Shown: positions 26,648 through 35,975 of the stretch, piece by piece | Layout: every line of letters begins with the position of its first letter | Position numbering within the stretch: the first letter of the stretch is position 1 | Assembly: GCF_014697415.1 (NCBI RefSeq) | Contig: NZ_JACJRT010000009.1 | Coordinates: forward strand, 1 to 64,000 | Direction of reading: 5' to 3' | Source: Cyanobium sp. FACHB-13342 | Lineage (GTDB): Bacteria > Cyanobacteriota > Cyanobacteriia > PCC-6307 > Cyanobiaceae | Length of the DNA: 64,000 nt | Translations under genes and position numbers: made by a program | The notes under the pieces: generated by a model | The model's input: only the letters and a program-made list of their open reading frames with translations | Databases searched by the model: none | Told to the model about the DNA's origin: nothing

Positions 26648-27465
26648 GCGCCGCCGCGGCCAGCTACGTGCTCGGCAGCCACGCCGAGGAACGCACTCGC
26701 CTGCAACGCCAGCACGCCATCTGGCGCGAGGCCATGCTCGCCGCCTGGGATCGGGCCGGGTTTGGCCCAGGCCAGCGCCTGCTCGACCTCGGCTGCGGCC
26801 CCGGTTTCGCCAGTCTCGAGCTGGCCGAGCGGGTGGGCCCCGACGGCGAGGTGCTGGCGATCGACAATGCGTCGGCCTACCTGGAGCACTTGGAGCAGCA
26901 GCGGGGCCTGGGCCAGGTGCCCCAGTTGCGCACCCTGCAGCACGACCTCGCCCTGGCGGCCGCGGAGCTGCATTCGGGCAGCTGGGACGGGGCCTGGTGC
27001 CGCTGGGTGGCGATGTTTCTGCCCCGGCTCGAGCCGTGGCTGGATCTGGTGACAGAGGCCCGGCGGCCCGGCGGCCGGCTGGTGCTGCACGAGTACGTGC
27101 AGTGGAACACCTTCGGCCTCTATCCCGGTGGCCGCCAGCTGGCCGTGTTCGTGGAGCGCTGCATCCAGCACTGGCGCGACCACGGCGGCGACCCGGATGT
27201 GGCCCAACGGCTGCCGGCCCTGCTGGAGGCCCGCGGCTTCCGGCTGTTGCACAGCCGCAGCCTGATGGCCTGCTCCCCCAGCGATCACCCCAAGGCCCGC
27301 TGGCTGCAGGATTTCCTCGCCAGCTACCCGGCCCAGCTGGCGGCCGCTGGCCGCTGGACCGCCGAAGAGCAGGCCGCCCTGGAGGCCGAGCTCCGCCTGG
27401 CCCAGGAGCGGACCAGCCTGTGGGTGACCCCAGCCCTGGTGGAACTGGTGTGGGAGCGGCAATGA
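26644..27465 (+). CDS. Class I SAM-dependent methyltransferase
   Basis: The 273-residue protein has motif I LLDLGCGPGFASLELAERVG near residue 44, an acidic motif II VLAIDNASAYLEHLE, and a post-I region HDLALAAAELHSGSWDGAWCRWV. The C-terminal half contains aromatic residues that could form a small-molecule pocket. The substrate cannot be told. ATGA overlap with the preceding gene and larB 16 bases after suggest one operon. Confidence 0.85.
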   Translation: MSAAAASYVLGSHAEERTRLQRQHAIWREAMLAAWDRAGFGPGQRLLDLGCGPGFASLELAERVGPDGEVLAIDNASAYLEHLEQQRGLGQVPQLRTLQHDLALAAAELHSGSWDGAWCRWVAMFLPRLEPWLDLVTEARRPGGRLVLHEYVQWNTFGLYPGGRQLAVFVERCIQHWRDHGGDPDVAQRLPALLEARGFRLLHSRSLMACSPSDHPKARWLQDFLASYPAQLAAAGRWTAEEQAALEAELRLAQERTSLWVTPALVELVWERQ

Positions 27466-27481
27466 CCCCACGGGAAGCGCC

Positions 27482-28183
27482 ATGAGCAGCAACACCGGGA
27501 ACGACACCGAGCACCGGCTCGATCTGGACCGCCGCCAGCGGCTGGGGATGGTGGAGGCGATCTGGGGCGAGCACAAGAGTGCCGAACAGATTGTCCGGAT
27601 CTTGGAGACGCTGCACGCCGCCGGCGAACTGGCCCTGGCCACCCGCATCACCCCCGAAAAAGCCGCGGCAGTGGCGGCGCTGCTGGAACCGGCCAGGGAG
27701 TTCCAACTGCAGCACCACCCCCAGGCCCGCTGCCTCACCGCCGGCAGCCTGCCCTCAGCGGATCCCAACCGGGGCCGGGTGGCGGTGCTGGGCGGCGGCA
27801 CCAGCGATCTGCCCGTGGCGGCCGAGGCCCAACTGGCCCTAGCCTGCCACGGCATCGCCAGCGAACTGGTGCTGGATGTGGGCGTGGCGGGCCTGCACCG
27901 CCTGCTGGATCGGCTCGACGCGCTGCGCAGCGCCACGGTGCTGATCGCCTGTGCCGGCATGGAGGGGGCCCTGCCCACCGTGCTGGCGGGGCTGCTGCCC
28001 CAGCCGGTGATCGGCGTGCCGGTGGCCGTGGGCTACGGGGTGAGCGCCGGCGGCACGGCAGCGCTGCACGGGATGCTGGCCAGTTGCGCCCCCGGCCTCA
28101 CGGTGGTGAACATCGACAACGGCTATGGGGCCGCCATGGCCGCCCTACGCATCCTCAGCAGCCGGGCCGCAGCGGCGTCGTAG
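27482..28183 (+). CDS. larB: Nickel-pincer cofactor biosynthesis protein LarB
   Basis: LarB carboxylates and hydrolyses nicotinic acid adenine dinucleotide, the first step to the nickel-pincer nucleotide of lactate racemase and relatives. The 233-residue protein has the PurE-like core: RVAVLGGGTSDLPVAAEA, LDVGVAGLHRLL, LIACAGMEGALPTVLAGL and PVIGVPVAVGYG, all characteristic. larC and larE are not in the window. It ends the ispF-to-larB run and overlaps a small minus-strand reading frame by 29 bases. Confidence 0.93.
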   Translation: MSSNTGNDTEHRLDLDRRQRLGMVEAIWGEHKSAEQIVRILETLHAAGELALATRITPEKAAAVAALLEPAREFQLQHHPQARCLTAGSLPSADPNRGRVAVLGGGTSDLPVAAEAQLALACHGIASELVLDVGVAGLHRLLDRLDALRSATVLIACAGMEGALPTVLAGLLPQPVIGVPVAVGYGVSAGGTAALHGMLASCAPGLTVVNIDNGYGAAMAALRILSSRAAAAS

Positions 28184-28313
28184 GGGGCTGGTCGATGTCG
28201 AGCAAGGTCTGGATCCAGAGCTGCATCGAGCGGGGCAGACGGCCCTGTTCGTAGCGCTCGATCGCCTGCAACAGCACGGGAGTGTTCACCCAGGACGGCG
28301 AGCGACGACCCAT
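28155..28313 (-). CDS. Small hypothetical protein
   Basis: A possible 52-residue protein: MGRRSPSWVNTPVLLQAIERY then QGRLPRSMQLWIQTLLDID and a Pro-rich end. The amphipathic helix and GC-ending codons look like real coding, but the frame overlaps the larB 3' end and the length is near the limit of what can be judged. No ribosome site stands out. Confidence 0.5.
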   Translation of the reverse strand: MGRRSPSWVNTPVLLQAIERYEQGRLPRSMQLWIQTLLDIDQPPTTPLRPGC

Positions 28314-28429
28314 CGGTGCAACCGGCAGTGAAGCGTAGTGTGGGAAGCCCACGGGCCCGCCGCAAGGGCCCCGGGAGCAATCTCCCTGGGCCGTTTGCGA
28401 CTCGTGCCAGGACTGCCGTTCCCGCAGGC

Positions 28430-29404
28430 CTAGAGGTGCTGGAGCTGGGGATAGGCGGTGAGCAGCTCTTCGGTGCTGAGCACTTCGCCGGCACCTTCCG
28501 GCTGCCAGATCACCTCGATCGCCAGCAGGTTGTCCGCACCCACCGCCCCCAGCTGTTGGAGCGACTCGCGCAGTTGGTCGGCACTGCCGGCCCCCTTGAA
28601 GTTGATGCGGTTGCGGCTGGCCACCAGCAGGGTGACGGCGATGAAGTCGCTGCTGGCATCGCTGTCGCCGGCGGCGACGCTGGCATCGCTGTAGCGCTGG
28701 CCGGCCACGTTGCTGGTCACCTCCCGCTGGAGCTTGCTGCGCTCGGCCATCGACAGGCGGTTGAAGGTGGCTTCGGCGCTGGCAAAGGGCACCTGGCCCA
28801 CCTCGCCGTTGGCGTAGACCCAGAGATCGGGGTGGCGCAGCAGGGCCAGGGTGGTTTCCTGCAAGAGCACCTGGAGCCCCGCTGAGCGACTGGTGTCGGA
28901 ACTGCCGGCCAGACGACGCAGATCCGTCTGCAGCTCGCGGGCCGAGGCGAGCAGTCCCACCTGCACCTGGCTGATCGTCACCGGGCCATCGGGTCGGCCA
29001 CCGCCCATGAGCTCGCCGCCCCGGCCAGTGCCCAGGGCAGGCCCCTGACCACCGCCACCGCGCACCGCGTTGAGCAGCAGACCCACCACGGCCATCAGCA
29101 CCAGGAAGCCGAACAGGCCGCCCCCACCAAACCCGAAGATCGGTATCAGGAAGGGAAAGCCAATGCCGCCCCCACCCCCATAGCCGCCGCGATAGCCACC
29201 GCCGTACCCGCCGCCGCCATAACTGCGGGGCATCGAAGGTGCTGATCGGAAGCTGCCACCGCCGATGCGGCCGCCACTGGCCGCCCAGCTGGGGCTCGGG
29301 TGCACCACCAGCAAGGTGAAGGCCAGCACCGGCACGGCCAGCCAGCTGAGGCAGCGCCGCAGGGTCAGGCTGGGTCCGCAGGTGGGACGGGTCGGAAGCG
29401 CCAA
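28430..29404 (-). CDS. DUF1517 family membrane protein
   Basis: The 324-residue product has an N-terminal signal-like helix (LSWLAVPVLAFTLLVVHPSPSWAA), a Gly/Tyr-rich stretch of about 40 residues (RSYGGGGYGGGYRGGYGGGG), a hydrophobic helix (FLIPIFGFGGGGLFGFLVLMAVVGLLL) and a soluble domain with VTISQVQVGLLASARELQTDL. This is the DUF1517 layout found in cyanobacteria and plastids; function unknown. The start is set at TTG 29404; the frame is open further upstream into thiS, but those residues do not look coding. It follows thiS by 25 bases. Confidence 0.82.
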   Translation of the reverse strand: MALPTRPTCGPSLTLRRCLSWLAVPVLAFTLLVVHPSPSWAASGGRIGGGSFRSAPSMPRSYGGGGYGGGYRGGYGGGGGIGFPFLIPIFGFGGGGLFGFLVLMAVVGLLLNAVRGGGGQGPALGTGRGGELMGGGRPDGPVTISQVQVGLLASARELQTDLRRLAGSSDTSRSAGLQVLLQETTLALLRHPDLWVYANGEVGQVPFASAEATFNRLSMAERSKLQREVTSNVAGQRYSDASVAAGDSDASSDFIAVTLLVASRNRINFKGAGSADQLRESLQQLGAVGADNLLAIEVIWQPEGAGEVLSTEELLTAYPQLQHL

Positions 29405-29429
29405 GGCTCCGGAAGCAAGTGGCTGGAAT

Positions 29430-29636
29430 CTAGGAACCGCCACCCACGATGGTGACGACCTCCAGCACATCGGATTCCCCCACAATCTGGGCGGGCCAGG
29501 CCTGGCGGGGCAGGATCGTGCCGTTGAACTCCACCACCACCAGCCGGGGCTGATAGCCGAGTTCCGCGAGCACCTGCTCGAGGTTGAGCCCTGCGGAGCA
29601 GCGGCGCCGCTCCCCATTCACCTGCAGGCTGATCAC
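29430..29636 (-). CDS. thiS: Thiamine biosynthesis sulfur carrier ThiS
   Basis: ThiS carries sulfur as a C-terminal thiocarboxylate for thiazole formation. The 68-residue ubiquitin-like protein begins [12 protein letters not shown] and ends VVTIVGGGS. The usual end is Gly-Gly, so there may be one extra residue after the di-glycine, which the sequence shows but whose effect is unknown. The ATG overlaps the thiE stop (ATGA), giving a thiE-thiS operon. Confidence 0.93.
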   Translation of the reverse strand: MISLQVNGERRRCSAGLNLEQVLAELGYQPRLVVVEFNGTILPRQAWPAQIVGESDVLEVVTIVGGGS

Positions 29637-30727
29637 AGCGGGGGAGCCTCCAGGGCAGCGAGCAACGCGGCGGCAGCTGCGCCCGGATCCACCGCCTCGG
29701 TGATCGCCCGCACCACCGCCACCCGATCGGCACCGGCGGCCCGCACCGCCGCCAGGTTGCTTGCCTCCACCCCGCCGATGGCAAAGAAGGGGATCGGACT
29801 GGCCGCCGCGGCCTGGCGCACGTAGTCGAGCCCCACCGGCTCCCGCCCGGGCTTGGTGGGGGTGGCATGCACGGGCCCGACGCCGACGTAATCACAGCCC
29901 TCGCTGACGGCCTGCTGCAGCTGGGCGAGGGCATGGGTGCTGCGGCCAATCAGCCGATCCGGGCCCAGCAGCTGGCGCGCCAGCGCCGGCGGCAGATCCC
30001 CCTGGCCCAGGTGCACCCCATCGGCTTCCACCGCCAGGGCGATGTCGATGCGATCGTTGACCAGAAACAGGGCGCCATGGGCCGCGCAGAGCTGGCGCAG
30101 GGCCCTCGCCTGGCTGAGTTTCTGCAGGTCGTCGAGACCCGCAGCTTCTTTGGCGCGGTATTGCACCAGGCGCACGCCCGCCCCAAGGGCGGCGGCCACC
30201 ACCCCCTCCAGATCGGGCACCGGCGAAGTGACCAGATACAGGCGGCAACGGGCCAGGAGCTCCCGGCGCCCCTCCCCCCCCGTCGCCGCCAGACGACAGG
30301 CCTGCAGCAGGTCGACCTCCACGTCGTAGAGGAGGTAGCGCAGGGCGGCGGCCTCCTCGGCCAGGTGTGGATCGCTGCTGCGCCCAAATTCCTCCAACAC
30401 CCGCAGGGCCTCCTGCACCCGGCCGGCATTCGCCCCCACCACGGCGCTGGGGCTGCGGCGCTCCGCCTGATCCGGATGGCCGAGGCCGGCGGCCGGGTCG
30501 GTGGCCGTGTGGCGGGCGAATTTGTAGGCGTCCCGATGGAGCCGGCCCAGCCGCTGGCGCATGTCCTTGGTGCGCACCACCAGGTCGCGCCGATCCAACC
30601 CGAAGCGGGCCCAGTCCTCCAGCACCCGCAGCCCCTCCCGGGCGCGGTCGAGATTGGCGTCGATCAGGCGATCGCGAGCTGGGTCATCCAGACCTTCGGG
30701 AGCCATGCTGATTAGGTTGGGTTCCAT
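29633..30727 (-). CDS. thiE: Thiamine phosphate synthase, long cyanobacterial form
   Basis: ThiE joins the pyrimidine and thiazole moieties to thiamine phosphate. The 364-residue protein is about 150 residues longer than E. coli ThiE. The N-terminal helical domain (residues 10-140, [23 protein letters not shown] and [20 protein letters not shown]) is typical of cyanobacteria and some other bacteria. The C-terminal TIM barrel has [57 protein letters not shown] and [11 protein letters not shown]. The ATG at 30727 is chosen; 30706 is an alternative. Overlaps thiS by four bases. Confidence 0.95.
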   Translation of the reverse strand: MEPNLISMAPEGLDDPARDRLIDANLDRAREGLRVLEDWARFGLDRRDLVVRTKDMRQRLGRLHRDAYKFARHTATDPAAGLGHPDQAERRSPSAVVGANAGRVQEALRVLEEFGRSSDPHLAEEAAALRYLLYDVEVDLLQACRLAATGGEGRRELLARCRLYLVTSPVPDLEGVVAAALGAGVRLVQYRAKEAAGLDDLQKLSQARALRQLCAAHGALFLVNDRIDIALAVEADGVHLGQGDLPPALARQLLGPDRLIGRSTHALAQLQQAVSEGCDYVGVGPVHATPTKPGREPVGLDYVRQAAAASPIPFFAIGGVEASNLAAVRAAGADRVAVVRAITEAVDPGAAAAALLAALEAPPL

Positions 30728-30740
30728 CGCGCAGGGGCCA

Positions 30741-30878
30741 ATGGCAGGCGAACCGGGCGGAGCCGACCAGGGCAACTCCGACAGCCCGATGCTCGTGCTG
30801 GTTTCAGGGATTCTGCTGCTCGGCGGGATTGCCACCTTCATTGGCTGGGGCCTGACCCACGCCTACCCCGGCAGCTAG
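30741..30878 (+). CDS. Small single-helix membrane protein
   Basis: A 45-residue reading frame begins MAGEPGGADQGN and continues with one clear membrane helix (MLVLVSGILLLGGIATFIGWGL), ending HAYPGS. AGGGG lies four bases before the ATG, and the frame stands divergently 13 bases from thiE. Its last 75 bases overlap the 3' end of ribF on the other strand, so one of the two C-termini is unusual. The hydrophobic block and ribosome site support it; function unknown. Confidence 0.5.
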   Translation: MAGEPGGADQGNSDSPMLVLVSGILLLGGIATFIGWGLTHAYPGS

Positions 30879-31832
30879 GGCCCTGGCCCGGTCGGCATCG
30901 AGGGCAATCTGGGCGCCCAGCTCCTCAAAGCTGGCGAAGGTCTGCTGGCGGCGCAGCAACTGCAGCGGCTCCACCACCAGCTCCACGCCCACCAGCTCCA
31001 CCCGCCGATCCAGCAGGTGCACCTCCACCGCCGAGGGAGCCAGCGGATCCACCGTGGGCTGGGAGCCCAGGTTCATCACCGCAGGCAGCATCGGCCCACC
31101 CGCCACCGAGGCCGTGGCGGCGTACACCCCCTCCAGGGGCAGAAACTTGCGCCCATCCACCTGCAGGTTGGCGGTGGGCCAGCCCAGTTCCCGGCCGAGG
31201 CCGCGGCCCCGCACCACCCGCCCGCTGAAGCGATAGGGCCGCTCCAGCAGGCGACGGGCCTCGGCCACATCCCCTGCCGCCAGGGCCCGGCGAATCCGAC
31301 TGCTGCTGACCCGCTCCGGGCCATCCCAGAGCATCGGCAGCACCTGCACCGCGATGCCGTGGCGCGCGCCGATGGCCGCCAGGGCCTGGCTGTCACCGCT
31401 GCGGCCCACCCCGAAGCGGAAGTTGTCGCCCACGGCGATGCGCTGGGCTTGCAGCTGGCCCACCAGCACCTGCTCCACGAAGGCCTCGGGGCTCAGGGCC
31501 GCCAGCTCGGTGGTGAACGGCACCAGCACCAGCTGCTCAATGCCCAGCGGCTCCAGCAAATGCAGCTTCTCAGCGGGCAGATCCAGCCGCAGCCGCGCCT
31601 CCCCGTGCAGGACCTCCCGGGGGTGGGGCCAGAAGCTCACCACCGTGGGCGTTGCGCCGCCAGCCTCCACGGCCGCGCCGGTGACGGCCGCGATCACGCG
31701 GCGGTGGCCCCGGTGCAGGCCGTCGAAACTGCCGAGGGCGATGGCGGTGGGCCGCCGCGCCTCCTGGGGTGATCGCAGGGGTATCAACGCTACGGAACCC
31801 AAAGGCAACGGGAGCCAAATCGATCCTCCCAT
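30804..31832 (-). CDS. ribF: Bifunctional riboflavin kinase / FAD synthetase
   Basis: RibF makes FMN then FAD. The 342-residue protein has the N-terminal adenylyltransferase (IALGSFDGLHRGHRRVI, SFWPHPREVL, VGDNFRFGVGRSGD, SSSRIRRAL) and the C-terminal kinase (GRVVRGRGLGRELGWPTANLQV, GVYAATASV, NLGSQPTV). The last ~25 residues (ALAAGVGVGQAPANEGG) are not family-like and overlap a small gene on the plus strand. Start at ATG 31832 is likely, with 31856 possible. Divergent from the DUF3611 gene. Confidence 0.94.
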   Translation of the reverse strand: MGGSIWLPLPLGSVALIPLRSPQEARRPTAIALGSFDGLHRGHRRVIAAVTGAAVEAGGATPTVVSFWPHPREVLHGEARLRLDLPAEKLHLLEPLGIEQLVLVPFTTELAALSPEAFVEQVLVGQLQAQRIAVGDNFRFGVGRSGDSQALAAIGARHGIAVQVLPMLWDGPERVSSSRIRRALAAGDVAEARRLLERPYRFSGRVVRGRGLGRELGWPTANLQVDGRKFLPLEGVYAATASVAGGPMLPAVMNLGSQPTVDPLAPSAVEVHLLDRRVELVGVELVVEPLQLLRRQQTFASFEELGAQIALDADRARALAAGVGVGQAPANEGGNPAEQQNP

Positions 31833-31865
31833 GGCACCTTTGGGGCAACTCACCAAGATGGCTGG

Positions 31866-32447
31866 ATGGCTGACCGCCTCGACCTGCAGCTGATCGCCGC
31901 GGCCCTGCGGCGCATGGGCTGGGTGCGCTTCTGGGCCCAGGTGGTGCTGGGGGTGGTGGTGGTTGGGGTGCAGCTGTTCAACAACATCGGCGGCCGCCTG
32001 GCGGCCAACTCCTCCCGGGCCCTGGGCCTGGGGCCCGGCATTTCACTCACCACCCTCGCCTTCCTGCTGCTGCTCTGGTGCATCTGGCAGAGCTGGCTCG
32101 TGGTGCGCTGCGGCCGCGCCCTGGCCAGCCCGGTGCACCCCAGCAAGGGGGAAACGGCGCGGCTGATCAAGCGCGGCGTGCTGGCCGACCTGGTGGGCAT
32201 CACCCTGGCCGTGGTGGGCTACCAGTCGCTGGCGGGCAGTCTGTTCGTGCAGGCGTCCCAGCAGGTGCCAGGGTTCTTCGGCGCCCAGATCCAGGCCACC
32301 CCCGGAGCCGCCGGGCGGGTCGTGGGCCTGCCCATCACCTCAATTGAAATGCTCTCGGTGCTGGGCAACACCCAGGTGCTGTTCGCCCACCTGATCGGCC
32401 TGTGGATCAGCCTCTGGTTGCTGCAGCGGATCTACCGCCAGGCCTGA
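31866..32447 (+). CDS. DUF3611 family membrane protein
   Basis: A 193-residue protein with four hydrophobic segments (FWAQVVLGVVVVGVQLF, LTTLAFLLLLWCIWQSWLV, LADLVGITLAVVGYQSLAGSL, LFAHLIGLWISLWLL), matching the plant and cyanobacterial DUF3611 family. Function is unknown; plastid members are envelope or thylakoid proteins. It is divergent from ribF and converges with surE, seven bases apart. Confidence 0.82.
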   Translation: MADRLDLQLIAAALRRMGWVRFWAQVVLGVVVVGVQLFNNIGGRLAANSSRALGLGPGISLTTLAFLLLLWCIWQSWLVVRCGRALASPVHPSKGETARLIKRGVLADLVGITLAVVGYQSLAGSLFVQASQQVPGFFGAQIQATPGAAGRVVGLPITSIEMLSVLGNTQVLFAHLIGLWISLWLLQRIYRQA

Positions 32448-32454
32448 TCCACAG

Positions 32455-33261
32455 CTACTGGTCAGGCTCCATCGCTGCCAGCTCGGGCAGGTCGCGGGTG
32501 ACTCCACGCCAGAAAATGTCGGGCTGGAGCGGGGTGAGGGCAGCCCCGCCGCCATTGATCTGGGCCACATCGGTGGGCCAGGCCGCCGGCCCCGACACCT
32601 GGGCCTCCAGGTCGTTGACCACCTCGCCGGCCAACCAGTAGTAGGTGTGGCCGCGGGGATCGACCCGCTGCTCGAACTGGTCGGTGTAGCGGCGCACCGC
32701 CGAGCGGCACCAGCGCAGGGGGCCGATCGCTTCGGCGGGCCTGGGCGGCACGTTGAGGTTGAGCAACATGTTCTCGGGCCAGCCCTGGGCGAGCATCTGC
32801 TCGGCCACGTCGAGGGCCAACCGGGCCGCCGGGGTGAACTGGCGCCACTGGAAGTCGGCACTGCTGACGGCCAGCGCGGGCAGGCCCTCGATCGTGCCTT
32901 CCATCGCGGCGCTCACCGTGCCGGAGTAGATCACGTCCGTGCCCAGGTTGGGCCCGTGGTTGATGCCGGAAAGCACCAGATCCGGCCACTCTTCCAGCAG
33001 GGAAAAGAGGGCGAGCTTGACGCAGTCCGAGGGGGTGCCACTGCAGGCCCAGGCCTGCACCCCGTCGTCGAACAGCTCATCGGCCCGCTCCGCCCGGATG
33101 GGGGTGTGGAGGGTGAGGCCATGGCCGGTGGCCGAGCGCTCCTGATCCGGACAGACCACGCTCACCTGGTGGCCGCGGGCCAGGGCCGCGTTGGCCAGGG
33201 TGCGGATGCCTTCAGCGAACACCCCATCGTCGTTGCTGATCAGGATCCTGAGCGGTGCCAT
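32455..33261 (-). CDS. surE: 5'/3'-nucleotidase SurE
   Basis: SurE hydrolyses nucleoside monophosphates and some polyphosphate. The 268-residue protein has the metal-binding [14 protein letters not shown] at its start, [19 protein letters not shown] and [28 protein letters not shown] at 33261 (second in-frame) is preferred since the family begins right there; 33276 adds five residues. Divergent from pheS. Confidence 0.96.
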   Translation of the reverse strand: MAPLRILISNDDGVFAEGIRTLANAALARGHQVSVVCPDQERSATGHGLTLHTPIRAERADELFDDGVQAWACSGTPSDCVKLALFSLLEEWPDLVLSGINHGPNLGTDVIYSGTVSAAMEGTIEGLPALAVSSADFQWRQFTPAARLALDVAEQMLAQGWPENMLLNLNVPPRPAEAIGPLRWCRSAVRRYTDQFEQRVDPRGHTYYWLAGEVVNDLEAQVSGPAAWPTDVAQINGGGAALTPLQPDIFWRGVTRDLPELAAMEPDQ

Positions 33262-33333
33262 CGGGCCCAGCGCCATCTCGCCGCAAGGTAACTGGGGCGG
33301 CTCCTTACAGTCGCCATTCCCTCAGCCCCTGCC

Positions 33334-34341
33334 GTGAGCGCCACCGTGTCCCTGCAGCAGCTCACCGACCAGCTTCAGGAGCTGGAAACCCAGGCCGCGG
33401 CTGAGATCTCCGCCGCCACCACCGCCGCCGAGCTCGAACAGCTGCGGGTGGGGCTCCTGGGCAAGAAAGGGCGCCTCTCGGGCGTGCTCGGGGCCATGGG
33501 CAAGCTGCCCGGCGACGAACGGCCGTTGATCGGCCAGCGGGCCAACGTGCTCAAGGAGCAGGTGCAGGCGCTGCTCGGCGAACGGCTCACAGCCGTCAAC
33601 CGGGCAGCCATGGCCGAACGGATCGCCCGGGAGAGCCTCGATGTCACCGCCCCCTGCAGCTACACGCCACCGGGGCACCGCCACCCCTTGATCAGCACGA
33701 TCGAGGAGATCGTCGACATCTTTTCCGGCCTGGGCTACCGGGTGTCGGAGGGCCCCGAGATCGAAACCGACTACTACAACTTCACCGCCCTCAACATCCC
33801 GGAGCACCATCCGGCCCGGGACATGCAGGACACCTTCTACCTGGAGGACGGTCGCCTGCTGCGCACCCACACCTCACCGGTGCAGATCCGCTACCTAGAG
33901 AACAACCCACCGCCGGTGCGGGTGATTGCCCCGGGCCGCGTTTATCGCCGGGATGCGGTGGATGCCACCCACTCGCCGGTGTTCCACCAGGTGGAGGTGC
34001 TGGCCCTTGATGAGGGGCTGGATTTCAGCCACCTGCGCGGCACCGTCACCGCCTTCCTGCAGCAGTTCTTCGGCGACCTACCCGTGCGCTTCCGGGCCAG
34101 CTACTTCCCCTTCACCGAGCCCAGCGCCGAGGTGGATGTGCAGTGGCGCGGCCGCTGGCTGGAGGTGATGGGCTGCGGCATGGTCGACCCCGCCGTGCTC
34201 ACCGGCATGGGGCTCGATCCTGAGCGCTGGAGTGGCTTTGCCGCCGGCCTGGGCGTCGAGCGCTTCTGCATGGTGCGCCACGGCATCGACGACATCCGCC
34301 GCCTCTACACCAGCGATCTGCGCTTCCTCGAGCAGTTTTAG
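33334..34341 (+). CDS. pheS: Phenylalanyl-tRNA synthetase alpha subunit
   Basis: PheS holds the catalytic core of the (alpha-beta)2 enzyme. The 335-residue protein has an N-terminal coiled coil (residues 1-85), then class II motif 1 near [21 protein letters not shown], motif 2 with [12 protein letters not shown] and [20 protein letters not shown], and motif 3 [18 protein letters not shown]. The start is GTG at 33334. pheT is elsewhere, as in many cyanobacteria. Confidence 0.96.
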   Translation: MSATVSLQQLTDQLQELETQAAAEISAATTAAELEQLRVGLLGKKGRLSGVLGAMGKLPGDERPLIGQRANVLKEQVQALLGERLTAVNRAAMAERIARESLDVTAPCSYTPPGHRHPLISTIEEIVDIFSGLGYRVSEGPEIETDYYNFTALNIPEHHPARDMQDTFYLEDGRLLRTHTSPVQIRYLENNPPPVRVIAPGRVYRRDAVDATHSPVFHQVEVLALDEGLDFSHLRGTVTAFLQQFFGDLPVRFRASYFPFTEPSAEVDVQWRGRWLEVMGCGMVDPAVLTGMGLDPERWSGFAAGLGVERFCMVRHGIDDIRRLYTSDLRFLEQF

Positions 34342-34395
34342 GAGGGCGGTTTAAAAGGGGCCCCATAAACTCAGGCAGTCCTCCGCTCCCGATCG

Positions 34396-35313
34396 GTGCC
34401 CCGCGTCGGACTGATCGTGAATGACGGCAAGGACCTGGCCCTGGCCACCGCCGATGCCATCGAGGCCCGCTTCCGTTCGGCCGGCTATGGCGTGGTGCGG
34501 GTGAGCAGCTCGGGCGGCATGGTGGGTTTCGCCAACCCCGACCAGCACCTGCGCACCCGCGGCTACGCCGCTTGCGTGCCGGCGGATTTCGATCGCGACC
34601 TCAGCCTGGCGGTGGTGCTCGGCGGCGACGGCACCGTGCTCTCCGCCGCCCGCCAGACGGCCCCGATCGGCGTGCCGATCCTCACGGTCAACACCGGCCA
34701 TCTGGGCTTTCTGGCCGAGGCCTACCTGCACCAGCTGGAGGCCGCCCTCGACCAGGTGCTCACCGGCGAGTGGACGGTGGAGGAACGCACGATGCTGATC
34801 GTCAGCGTGATGCGCGGCGACCAGCGGCGCTGGGAGGTGCTGTGCCTCAACGAGATGGCCCTGCACCGCGAGCCACTCACCTCGATGTGCCACTTCGAGA
34901 TCGCCATCGGCCGCCATGCCCCGGTGGACATCGCCGCCGACGGGGTGATCCTGGCCACACCCACGGGCTCCACCGCCTATGCCCTCAGCGCCGGCGGCCC
35001 GGTGATCACCCCCGACTGTCCGGTGCTCCAGCTCACGCCGATCGCGCCCCACTCCCTGGCCTCGCGGGCCCTGGTGTTCAGCGACCGGGAGCCGGTGACC
35101 GTGTTTCCGGCAACGCCGGAGCGGCTGATGATGGTGGTGGACGGCAGCGCCGGCTGTTACATCTGGCCGGAGGATCGGGTGCTGGTGCGCCGCAGTGAGC
35201 AGCCGGTGCGGTTCGTGCGCCTGGCCGACCACGAGTTCTTCCAGGTGCTGCGCAACAAGTTGGGCTGGGGCCTGCCCCACGTGGCCAAGCCCGGCAACGG
35301 CACGGCGCCGTGA
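34396..35313 (+). CDS. nadK: NAD kinase
   Basis: NadK phosphorylates NAD to NADP. The 305-residue protein has the GGDGT motif in [35 protein letters not shown] and the conserved [21 protein letters not shown]. The start is GTG at 34396, which gives the normal N-terminus [10 protein letters not shown]. Its stop overlaps the GTG start of the response regulator (GTGA), so the two are probably coupled. Cyanobacteria usually have two NAD kinases; only this one is in the window. Confidence 0.95.
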   Translation: MPRVGLIVNDGKDLALATADAIEARFRSAGYGVVRVSSSGGMVGFANPDQHLRTRGYAACVPADFDRDLSLAVVLGGDGTVLSAARQTAPIGVPILTVNTGHLGFLAEAYLHQLEAALDQVLTGEWTVEERTMLIVSVMRGDQRRWEVLCLNEMALHREPLTSMCHFEIAIGRHAPVDIAADGVILATPTGSTAYALSAGGPVITPDCPVLQLTPIAPHSLASRALVFSDREPVTVFPATPERLMMVVDGSAGCYIWPEDRVLVRRSEQPVRFVRLADHEFFQVLRNKLGWGLPHVAKPGNGTAP

Positions 35314-35975
35314 GCGATCCCCAGATCCTGCTGCTGGGCCCGGAGGCCGAAGCCCTGGCCGCACGGCTGGAGGCCTCGGGCTACGCCTGCAGCCGCGGGG
35401 GCCAGGGCCCGGAGGGCAGTCCGGATGCGGTGCTGCTGTCGGCGGGGGAGGCAGGCCGCATCGCCGCCTTGCGGGCCCGGTGGGGCAACGTGCCCCTGCT
35501 CCTGGACGTGGGCGATGACACCGTGGAGGCCCGGGTGCACTGCCTCAGCTCCGGCGCCGACGACTTCTGGCTCTCCAACCTGGGGCCCAGCGACCTGCTG
35601 ATGCGGCTGCGGCTGCACCTCGATCTCACCCGCCGCGCCAACGTGCCGGCCCAGTTGCTTCAGGTGGGTGACCTGGTGGTGAACCCGAGCACCCGCCAGG
35701 TGAAGCGGGGCCCCCGGCCCGTGGGACTCACTTCACGGGAATACCAGCTGCTCCTGCTGCTGCTCGAGCGCAAGGGCACGGTGGTGAGCCGGGATCTGAT
35801 CCTGCGCCAGGTGTGGAAGGACGATCAGGCCACCACCAGCAATGTGATCGAGGTGTACGTGCGCTACCTGCGCCAGAAGCTGGAAGAGGGCGGCGAACGG
35901 CGGCTGATCCACACCATTCGCGGCCAGGGCTACTGCCTCAGCGAGCGGCTGCCCCACCTGGAGGAGCGCGGCTGA
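35310..35975 (+). CDS. OmpR/PhoB-family response regulator with degenerate receiver domain
   Basis: The 221-residue protein has a receiver-like N-terminal domain (residues 1-110) and a clear winged helix (about 125-215, [34 protein letters not shown]...[24 protein letters not shown]). In the receiver, the N-terminal acidic pair is missing ([10 protein letters not shown]) and the strand that should end in the phosphorylated Asp reads [11 protein letters not shown], with no acid at that point. It should therefore act without classical phosphorylation. It is coupled to nadK upstream and DUF192 downstream. Target genes unknown. Confidence 0.87.
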   Translation: MSDPQILLLGPEAEALAARLEASGYACSRGGQGPEGSPDAVLLSAGEAGRIAALRARWGNVPLLLDVGDDTVEARVHCLSSGADDFWLSNLGPSDLLMRLRLHLDLTRRANVPAQLLQVGDLVVNPSTRQVKRGPRPVGLTSREYQLLLLLLERKGTVVSRDLILRQVWKDDQATTSNVIEVYVRYLRQKLEEGGERRLIHTIRGQGYCLSERLPHLEERG

